The notes under the pieces: generated by a model
Database searches by the model: none
What the model was told of the DNA's origin: nothing
Seen by the model: only the letters and a program-made list of their open reading frames with translations
Assembly (NCBI RefSeq): GCF_003323735.1
Contig: NZ_QOIM01000028.1
Span: 62,001-126,000 of the forward strand
Reading direction: 5' to 3'
Source of the DNA: Streptomyces reniochalinae
GTDB taxonomy: Bacteria > Actinomycetota > Actinomycetes > Streptomycetales > Streptomycetaceae
DNA: 64,000 nt
Position numbers and translations under genes: made by a program
In this document: positions 9,729 to 18,879 of the stretch, in pieces
Position numbering within the stretch: the stretch's first letter is position 1
Layout of the letters: the number at the start of each line of letters is the position of its first letter

Positions 9729-9943
9729 TCACGTCGATCGGTGCGGAGACAACGCCCACGGCGTGACGGTCCCGGTGGCGGACGGGAACCGGCCGCACGC
9801 GCCGGCCGACAGGTCGGTGACGTTTGGCGGAAGTGGGTGCCGGTGAGGGTGATGTCGCGCTTTGCGGCGGCCCGCAGTGCCCCGGTCGAGGTGACGCCAA
9901 GCCGCACCGGTGGAGCGGTCAACAGTGCCGAGCGCCCGCGGCG

Positions 9944-11884
9944 TTACCGCGGTTTCCGCTCCGCCGGTGCCGCCCAGCGCGGTCGCAGCACGGTGCCGTC
10001 GAGGAAGCGGACGAGCAGCGTCTCCCCGCTGACCTCGACGGTCACCGCCGCACGCAGCGCGCGCGGATCCACGGTGTCGCGGGAGAGCACGATCAAGGAG
10101 GCGTGGAGGCCGCCGGCTGCCCCGGCGTCCTGCTGGTGGCCTGTCACCGTCACGGAGGGCGTCGCCGAGTGCGGGCCGAACGCGTTGGCGTGCGTCTCCA
10201 GGGCGACCGAGGCCCCGTCCTCGTCCCAGCCGTGCAGCGCGATCACGGCACTCGTCAGCCCGTCCGCCGTACGCGCCAGGGCCCACCCGGGGCCGGTCGC
10301 CGTGTGCACGGGCTGCCGGTGGGCGACCGCGTAACCGCTCTCGCGGACCGAGGCGCCCGGCGGGGCCTGGACGCGGTGGGCCCGGACCTCCCACGGCCCG
10401 TGCGGCAGCGAGACCGTCTCGATGCGGAACGTATCCGCATGCCCCGGGAGCTCGGCCTCGTGCCAGGACGACGCCTGGCCGTCCGCACAGCTGAGCGGGT
10501 GGATGCGGCGGCGCAGCGAGGGGGTGCCGTCGGGGGTGAGCAGCGCGAGGTGGTTGTCCAGGGCCCGCTGCCTGGCGTGCGGGGCGCTGGTGGGCGCCGT
10601 GGCCGTCGAGTAGGCGAAGGCGGAGTAGTGCGGATCGTCCTGGCCCGCGCCCCCGGGCGGCTGGTGGTCGCTTCCGTGGTTGACGAGCCGGACGAGGCCG
10701 TCGTGCCGGGTGCCGTGCAGCAGCCAGCCGGGGGCCGGGAGCGCGACGCACTGGTCGGTCTCCTCCACGGGCAGCGGGCTTTCGGTCTCCGTCCACACCG
10801 GATGGTCCGCGGGCAGCAGCAGCCCGAGGAACCCCTTGCTCGCCCAGTACGGCGACGCGGGGCCCGAGTAGGGCTGCGACGCGGGCAGGAACGTGTCGTA
10901 CCAGCCCAGCGGCAGCAGCCCCTGTTCGTCGGGGACGCCGCGTTCCACGAAGTGCCGCAGCGTCCCCGAGGCGAGGCGGCGGGTGAGGCCGGGCGCCAGC
11001 GGGGTGCAGTCCGCCAGCGCGCCCATCCACACCGGGGCCAGGACCGCGAACCGGTAGGAGAGCGAACGCCCCTGGTGGACGGGTGCTCCGTCGCCGCCGA
11101 AGAAGTGCGGATAGGTGGCGAGGTAGGCGCTCAGGCGCCGGCGGTAGACCTCGCCCCGGCCGCCGTCGGCACCCTCGGTTGCCGCTGCCATCCTCGACCA
11201 GAGCAGCGGGTACAGGTGCAGGGCCCAGCCGGTGTAGTAGTCGAAGTTGCGGCCGTCCCCGTCGGTGTACCAGCCGTCCGACACGTACCAGTCCTCGATC
11301 CGGTCCAGGCCGCTTTCGATGTCGTCCCTGCGGTGCGGGGCGCCCACCGAGGCGAGGAACTGCTCGGAGACCACCTGGAACAGCCGCCAGTTGTTGTCCC
11401 AGGTGCGGGCGCCGGCGAAGCCGGAGAACCAGTCGACGACCCGCTCCTGCACCCGGGCATCCAACCGGTCCCACAGCCACGGCCTGGTCTCGTGCAGGGC
11501 GACGGCGATCGAGGCGGCCTCGACCATCTGCTGCGAGCAGTCGGTGAGCGCGGGCCAGGTCTCACCGCTGTCCCTGTCGGTCCCCGAGGCGAGCCCGGCG
11601 GCGTACCGCTCGACCAGCGCCGGGTCGGCATCTCCGCCCGCGCCCGCGATGCGGCACGCGGCGAGGAGGAAGGAGCGGGCGAAGCCTTCGAGACCGTCGA
11701 GGACGATCCCCGACCAACTGCCCCGGCCCGGCAGCCGGTACTGGGCGCATCCGGGGCTGGCGTACGGCCAGAACGCGTCGAGGAGCCGGTCGGCGACCGC
11801 CTCCCAGTGGGCGCGCGTCCATCCGGTGCGGGGGGAGCGGACGCGGTCGGTCGGCGGCAGCAACAGGTGGGGCGGGACGGACAT
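9944..11884 (-). CDS. DUF2264 family protein (possible glycoside hydrolase)
   Basis: This is a 646-residue protein without a signal peptide. It begins SVPPHLLLPPTDRVRSPRTGWTRAHWEAVADRLLDAFWPYAS, and FDYYTGWALHLYPLLWSR, RTWDNNWRLFQVV and GDGRNFDYYTGW are typical of DUF2264, an (alpha/alpha)-barrel family. From memory, related proteins were assigned to CAZy GH154 (beta-glucuronidase), which would fit removal of uronic acids from imported lyase products. It lies 29 bp after the PL8 gene and is probably co-transcribed with it. It ends in TAA, unusual at this GC. The function is inferred from context. Confidence 0.75.
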   Translation of the reverse strand: MSVPPHLLLPPTDRVRSPRTGWTRAHWEAVADRLLDAFWPYASPGCAQYRLPGRGSWSGIVLDGLEGFARSFLLAACRIAGAGGDADPALVERYAAGLASGTDRDSGETWPALTDCSQQMVEAASIAVALHETRPWLWDRLDARVQERVVDWFSGFAGARTWDNNWRLFQVVSEQFLASVGAPHRRDDIESGLDRIEDWYVSDGWYTDGDGRNFDYYTGWALHLYPLLWSRMAAATEGADGGRGEVYRRRLSAYLATYPHFFGGDGAPVHQGRSLSYRFAVLAPVWMGALADCTPLAPGLTRRLASGTLRHFVERGVPDEQGLLPLGWYDTFLPASQPYSGPASPYWASKGFLGLLLPADHPVWTETESPLPVEETDQCVALPAPGWLLHGTRHDGLVRLVNHGSDHQPPGGAGQDDPHYSAFAYSTATAPTSAPHARQRALDNHLALLTPDGTPSLRRRIHPLSCADGQASSWHEAELPGHADTFRIETVSLPHGPWEVRAHRVQAPPGASVRESGYAVAHRQPVHTATGPGWALARTADGLTSAVIALHGWDEDGASVALETHANAFGPHSATPSVTVTGHQQDAGAAGGLHASLIVLSRDTVDPRALRAAVTVEVSGETLLVRFLDGTVLRPRWAAPAERKPR

Positions 11885-11913
11885 GAGGAAGGACCCTCCG
11901 GATGCGGGCGGTG

Positions 11914-14331
11914 TCACGCCAGGCGGGCGTGGTGGGTGTGGCCGCGGGAGCCGCCCACCGCGACGGTCAGCAGCGGGCGGTGCCCAGGGGTGAGGAACAC
12001 GGTGTCGTCGCTGCTGAGAACGGACCGTACGGGGAAGGGGAGGCGGATGGTGACCCGGTCGGCGGTGCGGCCCGGGTCGGCCACGGAGACGGTCGCCTCG
12101 CCGTGGCCGCGGCGTACCAGCACCGAGGCGGGCCCGTCGGCGGTGAGGCCCGCGGCGCTGCCGGCCTGCCAGAAGTGGGCCGCCGTCAGGCCGTCCCGGC
12201 GCGACTCGATGGCCTGCACCGTCGGCGAGTTGGCGGCGACGCGTACGGGCCGCGAGACCCGCCAGGCGGCGGTCGCCGCCGCCGAGGCGCCCGGCAGCAC
12301 CACGTAGGCGTAGCCCGCGTCGGTGGGGGAGGTGCCGTGGTCGAACCAGAGAGTCACGTAGCGCCGCGTCAGCGGGGTGGAGCTGCCGCCGGTGTCCGCG
12401 CCGGTGTTGATGTCCCGCCACGCTCCGGTGCGCTCCTCGCGCAGCGCGCGCAGTGCGCCGCCCGCGGGGAAGACGTAGCCGCCGACGCCCTCCAGGTGGG
12501 CCCAGCCTGCCCGGTCGAACGTCTTCGACCAGCCCTGGGCGCCTGGCATGCGGACACCGTCGACGCGGAGGGCCGAGGTGCCGTGCGCGTGCAGGTTGCG
12601 GTTCTCCACGACGGTCTCGGCTCTGCGGCCTTCCCCGGCGTGGATGCCCGCCCCGAGGGCGACGAGCGCGTTGTCGAGGAAGAACCACGCCTTCTTGGCG
12701 CGCGGACTGCCCTCGGCTCCGATCAGCTCCATGGCGGACACCCCGTACCGGGCCTCCAGCGCGGCGCCGCCGGCCACGTGGTTCGACGGCCGGTAGAGGC
12801 CGGTGCCGGCCCCGGTGCCCGCGTCCTCGCGGTGCCGCACCTCGACCGTGGTGCCCGGCAGCCGGTACGGGTCGACGGTCGGCCAGAAACCGTCACCGAA
12901 CTGGCCGAGGTCGTCCTCGGTGTAGAGGTACGTCATGCCGTCGCCGGTGTACCAGCCGTGCAGGTTCTCCCCGTTGCCCGCCTCGTAGCCCGCGATGCGG
13001 CGTGAGGAGAGCGAGAGCGCGAGCGCCCAGCGGGGCCGGCGGTGCACCACCCGGTCCATGTCGGCGAAGACCGCGTGCAGGGCGGGGCGCTCGGCGGGAC
13101 GCACCTGCCCGTCGGCCAGCAGCGCCTTGGCACGCACCACCTGGGGGACGTCCGCCTCGGCGACGTAGGGGTGGCTGCGGTTGCGCTCGATCCAGCCCTT
13201 CACCCGTGCCCGCCACTTCTCCGCGCGCTCGGCGGGGACGCTCTCGGCGAGCAGCAGGACGGTGGAGATCAGCGCCGCGCCGGCGGTGTGGTCGCTCTGC
13301 TGTTCGCGGGAGACGGCACGTCCGCGTACGGCGTCCGCCATGAGACCGTCGAAGACCAGCGGTGCGAAGGACCTGTCGACCGCGTCGTACACCACCTCCA
13401 CGCGCGGATCGGTGACGGCCCAGGGGGATTCCGCGAGCAGCGCGATGGCCTGGGCGACGCCGGTGAGCAGCACGTTTCCGTACGAGCCCGTGTAGGCGAC
13501 GGCGTCGTGCTGGACGAAGGAGCCGTCCTCGTAGAAGCCGTCGCCCGAGGTGACGTACCCGAAGAGGGTGTTGCGCCCGGAGTCCCGGGTGTCGGACAGG
13601 CCGTCGCGTGCGGACGCGAGTTTCCCCTCGTCCCGTCCGAGCAGGCCGCGCAGCGCGACGATCAGGCACTTGTCGGCTCTGTTGGCGCCGGTCTCGGAGA
13701 GTGAGGGGGCGTTGGTGCGGCGGTCGGGATCGGGGCAGAAGCGGTCGACCGCGGCCAGGTACCGGCTCAGGTCGCCGGCCGGCAGGTGCGCGCGCACGAG
13801 CACGCAGGTGTCCAGCAGCGCGCGGGGTGCGCCGATTTCCCAGAACCACCAGTTGCCGCTCTCCTTGGCCTGCGCGTGGTACGCCTCCTCGTGCAGGAAG
13901 CGGAGCGCGCCGGCCAGCGCGTCCGCGACCTCGTGCGAAGAAGACAGGCCGGTACCCGGGGTGGCCCATGCGAGGGTGAGGGTGCGCAGGTTGGTGTAGC
14001 TCTGTCCGAAGTTGCCCGGCTCGGTGACGGGGGACAGGTCGCTCCACAGCGCGGTCCGGGAGGCGGAGCGGTCCAGCCGCTGCCACAGGTCGGTCGCCGT
14101 GGCCTCCAGCCGGTCGAGGGCGGCGGCGACGTCGGCGTCGGCTGGATCGGCGTCGGACCCGGTGAGGAGATGCCCGGCACGAGTGAGCAGGGTCTCGAAC
14201 ACGTCGGCTTTCCCGGCCGGTCCCGCGGCCTGCGCCGCCCGGGCCTCGACGGCGCGGGGGAGCAGGGCGGCGGCCGGTGCGGCCAGGAGGGCGCGGCGGC
14301 CGGTCACCATGCGGGTGTGGGAAGAGCACAT
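11914..14331 (-). CDS. Polysaccharide lyase family 8 (hyaluronate/chondroitin/xanthan lyase)
   Basis: This is an 805-residue secreted lyase that cleaves uronic-acid polysaccharides by beta-elimination, giving unsaturated oligosaccharides. A Tat-like signal (VTGRRALLAAPAAALLP) precedes the alpha-domain, with family landmarks NWWFWEIGAPRALLD and TGANRADKC (N217, probable catalytic Asn). FYEDGSFVQHDAVAYTGSYG carries H275 and Y284, nine residues apart as in hyaluronate lyases. Beta-domains fill the C-terminal half. AAGGAG lies six bases before the ATG. Three LacI-type operator sites lie immediately upstream. The exact polymer (hyaluronan, chondroitin or xanthan) cannot be told from motifs. Confidence 0.9.
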   Translation of the reverse strand: MCSSHTRMVTGRRALLAAPAAALLPRAVEARAAQAAGPAGKADVFETLLTRAGHLLTGSDADPADADVAAALDRLEATATDLWQRLDRSASRTALWSDLSPVTEPGNFGQSYTNLRTLTLAWATPGTGLSSSHEVADALAGALRFLHEEAYHAQAKESGNWWFWEIGAPRALLDTCVLVRAHLPAGDLSRYLAAVDRFCPDPDRRTNAPSLSETGANRADKCLIVALRGLLGRDEGKLASARDGLSDTRDSGRNTLFGYVTSGDGFYEDGSFVQHDAVAYTGSYGNVLLTGVAQAIALLAESPWAVTDPRVEVVYDAVDRSFAPLVFDGLMADAVRGRAVSREQQSDHTAGAALISTVLLLAESVPAERAEKWRARVKGWIERNRSHPYVAEADVPQVVRAKALLADGQVRPAERPALHAVFADMDRVVHRRPRWALALSLSSRRIAGYEAGNGENLHGWYTGDGMTYLYTEDDLGQFGDGFWPTVDPYRLPGTTVEVRHREDAGTGAGTGLYRPSNHVAGGAALEARYGVSAMELIGAEGSPRAKKAWFFLDNALVALGAGIHAGEGRRAETVVENRNLHAHGTSALRVDGVRMPGAQGWSKTFDRAGWAHLEGVGGYVFPAGGALRALREERTGAWRDINTGADTGGSSTPLTRRYVTLWFDHGTSPTDAGYAYVVLPGASAAATAAWRVSRPVRVAANSPTVQAIESRRDGLTAAHFWQAGSAAGLTADGPASVLVRRGHGEATVSVADPGRTADRVTIRLPFPVRSVLSSDDTVFLTPGHRPLLTVAVGGSRGHTHHARLA

Positions 14332-14363
14332 CCTTGGCTCCTTCGGACTGTAAGTGCGTTGGA

Positions 14364-14412
14364 GTGAGCGGTCACTTGCGGGGGAGCGGTCACTTGGGAG
14401 AAGCGGTCACTC
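14364..14412. promoter_or_regulatory. Three tandem LacI-type operators upstream of the PL8 gene
   Basis: AGCGGTCAC occurs three times: GTGAGCGGTCAC (14364-14375), GGGAGCGGTCAC (14382-14393) and AGAAGCGGTCAC (14399-14410), at 18- and 17-bp steps. The first is the same GTRA-GCGG-TYAC palindrome found in the transporter promoter at 16765. The third overlaps the stop codon of the LacI gene. They fill the space between that stop and the lyase start, where an operator is expected. Confidence 0.65.
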
Positions 14413-15504
14413 GCGGCCGCGGCGTGTGCCCCGCGGCGCCACCGAGTCCCGTACCACGATGTGCGTGCCCAGCCGGATCACACCGGTGGTGGGCTCACGC
14501 CACGGGTCCTCGTCCTCGTCTCGCAGCGCGACGCGCACGGCCTGCCGCCCCATCTCCTCGAGCGGCACATGCACGGTCGTCAGCCTGGGGCGCATCTCCT
14601 GCGCCACGGGCACGTCGTCGTACCCGACCAGGGAGACGTCCTGCGGCACCCGCACCCCGGCCTCCTCCAGCGCCTGGGCCGCTCCCGCTGCCACGATGTC
14701 GTTCGCGGCGAAGACCGCGGTGAACCGGGTGCCTTCGCCGAGTACCTCGGACATCCGCCGGGCGCCGAAGGCGCGGCTGAAGGCGCCGGGCTGTTCCAGC
14801 GCGGGGTCCGCTGCGACGTCGCGCAGTTCCAGCGCGCGCCGGTGGCCCGCGAGCCGGTCGCGGGTGGTGGACAGGCCGGGCGGCCCGCCCAGGTAGAGGA
14901 TGCGCTCGTGCCCCTGCGTGAGGAGATGGTCGGTGAGCGCGAACGCACCGCCCTCGTTGTCGTACTCGACCGACGCGGTGGGCACCCGCTCACCCAGCGG
15001 GGGCCTCCCGCACAGCACGAGCTTGGAGCCGTCCGCGTCCAACTCCCTTGCACGTCGGGCGAGGTCGCTCGTGTACGCGCGGTCGGCGACACTCCCGCCC
15101 ACCACGATCACCGCGTCGGCGCGGCGCTCGTGCATCAGCTCGACGAAGGCCAGTTCCCGCTGCGGATCCCCCTGCGTGCAGCAGACCAGGCACAGCCTGC
15201 CGCCACGGGAGGCCTCCCGCTCCACACCGCGTGCGATGTAGGCGTAGAACGGGTCCACGACGTCGTTGACGATGATGCCCACGGTCCGCCCCGACACCCC
15301 CGCCAGTGCCCGCGCGTGGGCGTTGACGACGTAGCCCAGCTCGCGGATGGCGTGCTCGACGCGTTCCCGGGTGGCCGCGGCGACCGGATAGTTGCGGTTC
15401 AGCACCCGCGAGACGGTCGCGGTGGAGACCCCCGCGCGCCGCGCCACGTCGGTGACCGTCGAGCGGCGCTGTCCGTCCGCGTCCGTGCCGCTCTGGCGCC
15501 CCAT
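14407..15504 (-). CDS. LacI-family transcriptional regulator
   Basis: This is a 365-residue regulator. STVTDVARRAGVSTATVSRVLN (residues about 14-35) is the LacI helix-turn-helix and hinge-helix entry, and the next 280 residues are the sugar-binding core (RTVGIIVNDVVDPFYAYIARGVE..., FTAVFAANDIVAAGAAQALEEAG, VSLVGYDDVPVAQEMRPRLTTV). It lies between the lyase gene and the dehydrogenase and transporter genes, all of which carry matching operator-like palindromes, so it is the likely local repressor responding to a lyase-derived oligosaccharide. ATGs at 15504 and 15513 are both possible starts; the GGAGGGG just upstream favours 15504. Confidence 0.88.
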   Translation of the reverse strand: MGRQSGTDADGQRRSTVTDVARRAGVSTATVSRVLNRNYPVAAATRERVEHAIRELGYVVNAHARALAGVSGRTVGIIVNDVVDPFYAYIARGVEREASRGGRLCLVCCTQGDPQRELAFVELMHERRADAVIVVGGSVADRAYTSDLARRARELDADGSKLVLCGRPPLGERVPTASVEYDNEGGAFALTDHLLTQGHERILYLGGPPGLSTTRDRLAGHRRALELRDVAADPALEQPGAFSRAFGARRMSEVLGEGTRFTAVFAANDIVAAGAAQALEEAGVRVPQDVSLVGYDDVPVAQEMRPRLTTVHVPLEEMGRQAVRVALRDEDEDPWREPTTGVIRLGTHIVVRDSVAPRGTRRGRE

Positions 15505-15569
15505 ACGGCCCATCCCCTCCGTGACGTCGTGTGGTGGCGCAGAGCTTATGACCCGCGGCGTGCGGCCTG

Positions 15570-16640
15570 TCATGCCAGGCGCTCCAACTCGGCCGCCAGC
15601 ACCGGGTGGGCGAACGGCTCGCCGCGCGCGAAGCGGGCCAACTCCTCGACGGCCTGGGTGCCGAGCCTGGCGGTCTCGTTGCCCTGGGCGCCGGCCAGGT
15701 GCGGCGTGATCAGGACGTTCGGGAGGTCCCACAGCGGGTGGTGGGCAGGGAGCGGTTCGGGTTCCGTGACGTCGAGTACGGCGTCGATCCGTCCGCGCAC
15801 CAGGTGCTCGGTCAGCGCCTCGGTGTCGACGAGAGCGCCGCGTGCGGTGTTGACGAGCAGCGTGCCGGGACGCATGAGGCCGATCCGGCGGGCGTCCAGC
15901 AGGTGGCGGGTGGCCGGGGTCTGCGGAGCGTGCAACGTCACCACGTCACTGGTGGCCAGCAGGGCGTCCAGCTCGACACGGGTGACCCCCAGCGAGCGCG
16001 CCTCGGCGTCCGTCACGTAGGGGTCGTACAGGGTGATGTCCACATCGAGGGCGCCCAGCAGCTCGATGACGCGGCGTCCGGTCCTGGAGCCCCCGACGAC
16101 GCCGACCCTCAGCCCGTTGGTGCCGAGCCAGTGCTGGCGGCCCAGGTCGGCGGCCGTGCGGTGGGTGCGGCGGTCGCGGAAGAGGCGGGCGAGCGGGAAG
16201 GCGCGCTTGGCGCCCATGATGACGGCCGCCAGCGTGAACTCGGCCACGGGCACGGAGTTCGCCGCGGCCGCCGACGAGACGACGATGCCGCGCTCGAAGA
16301 CGGCGGGCGTCAGGAAGGTCTTGACCGTGCCCGCGGCGTGGACGACCGCCCGCAGCGCCGGCGCGCGCTCCAGTACGGACGCGTCCACCGGCGGGCAGCC
16401 CCAGCCGGTGAGCAGGACCTCGCAGCGCGCCAGCGCCTCGCGGGCCCCGGGTGAGGCGAACTCGCCGACGGGCGCGGGCGCCTGGAGGTCCGCGGTCTCC
16501 TCCAGAAGGGCTCTGGCCGGGGCCGGGAAGACCTCGTCGAGCAGGCCCGACGCCATGGCCAGCAGGGTGCGCGGCCGACGGGAGGGCTGTGCCGTGGTGT
16601 CCGTACCGGTGTGAGCCGGCGCCTCGTCGGTAGTGCGCAC
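15570..16640 (-). CDS. D-2-hydroxyacid dehydrogenase family protein
   Basis: This 356-residue NAD-dependent dehydrogenase reduces 2-oxoacids or oxidises 2-hydroxyacids. The Rossmann motif is VGVVGGSRTGRRVIELL followed by ITLYDPY. The catalytic Arg is in LLVNTARGALVDTEAL, the Glu in DVTEPEPLPAHHPLWD, and the His in VLITPHLAGAQGN. The start taken is GTG (VRTTDEAP), with GGAGG four bases upstream. An in-frame ATG at 16664 lies inside the candidate operator and is less likely. Divergent from the transporter operon, it may act on uronate-derived 2-oxoacids. Confidence 0.82.
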   Translation of the reverse strand: MRTTDEAPAHTGTDTTAQPSRRPRTLLAMASGLLDEVFPAPARALLEETADLQAPAPVGEFASPGAREALARCEVLLTGWGCPPVDASVLERAPALRAVVHAAGTVKTFLTPAVFERGIVVSSAAAANSVPVAEFTLAAVIMGAKRAFPLARLFRDRRTHRTAADLGRQHWLGTNGLRVGVVGGSRTGRRVIELLGALDVDITLYDPYVTDAEARSLGVTRVELDALLATSDVVTLHAPQTPATRHLLDARRIGLMRPGTLLVNTARGALVDTEALTEHLVRGRIDAVLDVTEPEPLPAHHPLWDLPNVLITPHLAGAQGNETARLGTQAVEELARFARGEPFAHPVLAAELERLA

Positions 16641-16654
16641 CTTGCCTCCGGACA

Positions 16655-16666
16655 GTAAACGCATTC
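16655..16666. promoter_or_regulatory. Candidate LacI operator before the hydroxyacid dehydrogenase
   Basis: GTAAACGCATTC, read on the other strand, matches the GTAAGCGGTTAC site at nine of twelve positions. It lies just upstream of the ribosome site of the dehydrogenase gene. Confidence 0.5.
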
Positions 16667-16752
16667 TATGGGCTGCCGGAAAAGCTAGGGAGTCACCGAG
16701 CGCCCGTCAAGCGGCCGTCGTACGCACCGCACCAGAGCCGATGACACATCTC

Positions 16753-16782
16753 TTGACGCTGTGCGTAAGCGGTTACTACGTT
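16753..16782 (+). promoter_or_regulatory. Transporter promoter with embedded LacI operator
   Basis: TTGACG (16753-16758) and TACGTT (16777-16782), 18 bp apart, form a plausible sigma-70-type promoter for the transporter operon. The spacer holds GTAAGCGGTTAC (16765-16776), an exact match to the GTAARCGNTTAC core recognised by LacI/CcpA-type regulators. A bound repressor would block RNA polymerase. Confidence 0.65.
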
Positions 16783-16832
16783 GCGGGCGCAGTAGGCCCC
16801 GTGGCATCGCCCCAGCCCGACAGGACCGCATC

Positions 16833-17831
16833 ATGGCTGAAACCGCTCCACCCGCACCGCTGGACACACCACGCCCAAGCGCCCGAAGACCGCACGCGAA
16901 GGCCCCGGTCCGCCGCCTGACCCTCTGGCAGCGCGTCAAGCGGGACAGGGTGATGCTGCTGCTCGCCCTGCCGGGGCTCGTCTACTTCGTGGTCTTCCAC
17001 TACGTGCCGCTGCTCGGCTACATGGTGGCCTTCCAGGACTACCAGCCCTACCTCGGCTACATGCACAGCGTCTGGGTCGGCTTCACCAACTTCACCACGG
17101 CGTTCGCCCAGCCCGCCTTCTGGTCCGCTGTCGGCAACACCCTGCAGATCGCCGTGATCCAGCTCGTCTTCTTCTTCCCCGTCCCCATCGGTCTCGCCCT
17201 GCTGCTCAACAGCGTCGTCAGCGACCGGATCCGCCGCTTCGTGCAGAGCGTGGTCTACCTCCCGCACTTCATCGGCTGGGTCATCATCGTCTCGGTCTTC
17301 CAGCAGATCCTCGGCGGCGCCGGGCTGCTCCCCGACGTCCTCGGAAGCCTCGGGCTGCCCCGCTACGACATGATGAGCGACCCGGGAGCCTTCCCCTGGC
17401 TGCTCACCCTCCAGATGGTGTGGAAGGACGCGGGCTGGGGGACCATCATCATCCTCGCCGCGCTGCTCAACATCGACCGCCAGAGTTACGAGGCCGCCGC
17501 CATCGACGGAGCGGGCCCCACCCGCCGGCTGTGGCACGTCACCCTCCCCGGGCTCGCCCCGGTGATCATCCTGCTGCTGATCCTCAACCTGGGCCAGGTC
17601 CTGTCGGTGGGGTTCGAACAGATCCTGCTCCAGCGCGACGCGGTCGGCCCCGGCGCAGGAGAGGTCCTGGACACCTACGTCTACTACCACGGCATCAAGG
17701 ACAACGACTGGGGCGTCGCCGCCGCCGTGGGTCTCATCAAGGCGGTCATCGGCACCGCACTCGTCCTGGGTGCCAACAAGGTCGCCCATCGCCTCGGCCA
17801 CGAAGGGGTGTACCGCGGTGCTGACCGCTGA
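16833..17831 (+). CDS. Carbohydrate ABC transporter permease (LplB-like)
   Basis: This is a 332-residue inner-membrane permease. After a basic cytoplasmic N-terminus, about six hydrophobic segments follow (MLLLALPGLVYFVVFHYVPLLGYMVAF first). The EAA loop YEAAAIDGAGPTRRLWHVTLPGLAPV, which docks the ATPase, is intact. The sequence resembles LplB, a permease of the aldouronate/polysaccharide-monomer branch of CUT1 transporters. No ATPase gene is present in the operon; Streptomyces usually shares MsiK for such systems. It is the first gene of a five-gene operon under a LacI-controlled promoter. Confidence 0.9.
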   Translation: MAETAPPAPLDTPRPSARRPHAKAPVRRLTLWQRVKRDRVMLLLALPGLVYFVVFHYVPLLGYMVAFQDYQPYLGYMHSVWVGFTNFTTAFAQPAFWSAVGNTLQIAVIQLVFFFPVPIGLALLLNSVVSDRIRRFVQSVVYLPHFIGWVIIVSVFQQILGGAGLLPDVLGSLGLPRYDMMSDPGAFPWLLTLQMVWKDAGWGTIIILAALLNIDRQSYEAAAIDGAGPTRRLWHVTLPGLAPVIILLLILNLGQVLSVGFEQILLQRDAVGPGAGEVLDTYVYYHGIKDNDWGVAAAVGLIKAVIGTALVLGANKVAHRLGHEGVYRGADR

Positions 17832-18807
17832 ACGGACCACGAACGAGGCGGCCACGGGACCGGACACCGGCGCCCGGACCCACCGCCGCCCTCCCTTCCG
17901 ACGCCTGGCCACGGGGCGCGGCGGTGTGCGGGGCCGCCCACCGTGGATGGAGAAACCGCGGAAGAGCACGCTGGTCGCGAAGGCCGTGGTCCTGTCCGTG
18001 GTCGTCCTCGCGGTCGCCTACCCGCTGCTGGGCGTGATCGGGACGAGCTTCGCCTCCCAGACCGACATCGTCAAAAGCACCGGGCTCGTCCTGTGGCCCG
18101 ACCACCCCACCGTGGAGGCGTACCGCACCATCTTCACCGGCGGAGTCGTCCTGCGCGCCCTGCTGGTGAGCATCGGCATCACCGTGCTGGGCACCGCCGC
18201 CAGCCTGCTGATCACCATAGGCATGGCCTACGGGCTCTCCCGGCGGGACGTCACAGGGTCGCGCTTCATGCTGATGACGGCCCTGTTCACGATGCTGTTC
18301 AACCCCGGCATCATCCCCAACTTCCTGCTCGTCAACGAGCTGGGGCTGTACGACACCTACGCCGCGCTCGTGCTGCCCACCCTGGTCAGCGCGTTCAACC
18401 TGGTGGTGCTCCGCTCGTTCTTCATGAACCTGCCCGGCGAACTCTTCGACGCCGCACGCGTGGACGGCGCCGGGGACCTGCGCATCCTGGTGCGCCTCGT
18501 GCTGCCGCTGTCCAAGGCCGTCCTCGCGGTCATCAGCCTCTTCTACGCCGTCACCTACTGGAACGCGTTCTTCAACGCGCTGCTGTACCTCGACGACTCC
18601 GAGAAGTGGCCGATCCCGCTGGTGCTGCGCACCTTCGTCCTCCAGGGGCAGAGCCTGGGCGGCACTGCGCTGGGCGAGAGCACCGCGCCCCACCAGTCCG
18701 TACAGATGGCCGTCCTGGTCGTCGCCGTCGTCCCGATCCTGCTCGTCTACCCCTTCTTGCAGCGCTACTTCACCAAGGGCGTCCTCACCGGAGCCATCAA
18801 GGGCTGA
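17818..18807 (+). CDS. Carbohydrate ABC transporter permease (YtcP/LplC-like)
   Basis: This second permease has 329 residues. The GTG start has GAAGGGG at good spacing and overlaps the previous gene by 14 bases, implying translational coupling. Landmarks are AVAYPLLGVIGTSFAS in the first membrane segment, IIPNFLLVNELGLYDTYAALVLP, the EAA-loop sequence FDAARVDGAGDLRILVRLVLPLSKAV, and a final YPFLQRYFTKGVLTGAIKG typical of YtcP/LplC proteins. Together with the upstream permease it forms the membrane channel for an oligosaccharide, probably released by the PL8 lyase. Confidence 0.9.
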   Translation: MLTAERTTNEAATGPDTGARTHRRPPFRRLATGRGGVRGRPPWMEKPRKSTLVAKAVVLSVVVLAVAYPLLGVIGTSFASQTDIVKSTGLVLWPDHPTVEAYRTIFTGGVVLRALLVSIGITVLGTAASLLITIGMAYGLSRRDVTGSRFMLMTALFTMLFNPGIIPNFLLVNELGLYDTYAALVLPTLVSAFNLVVLRSFFMNLPGELFDAARVDGAGDLRILVRLVLPLSKAVLAVISLFYAVTYWNAFFNALLYLDDSEKWPIPLVLRTFVLQGQSLGGTALGESTAPHQSVQMAVLVVAVVPILLVYPFLQRYFTKGVLTGAIKG

Positions 18808-18879
18808 GCCCCAGCGGTCACCCGCACCGCTCCGCTTGCCTCCTCCCGTCCTGCCCGTCTCACGCAAGGAGACCGCAAG

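Noticed and set aside
11885..12688. Extension of the DUF2264 frame into the PL8 gene
   Set aside because: It overlaps the PL8 beta-domain, adds Arg-rich nonsense sequence and has no start site. The start at 11884 fits the family.
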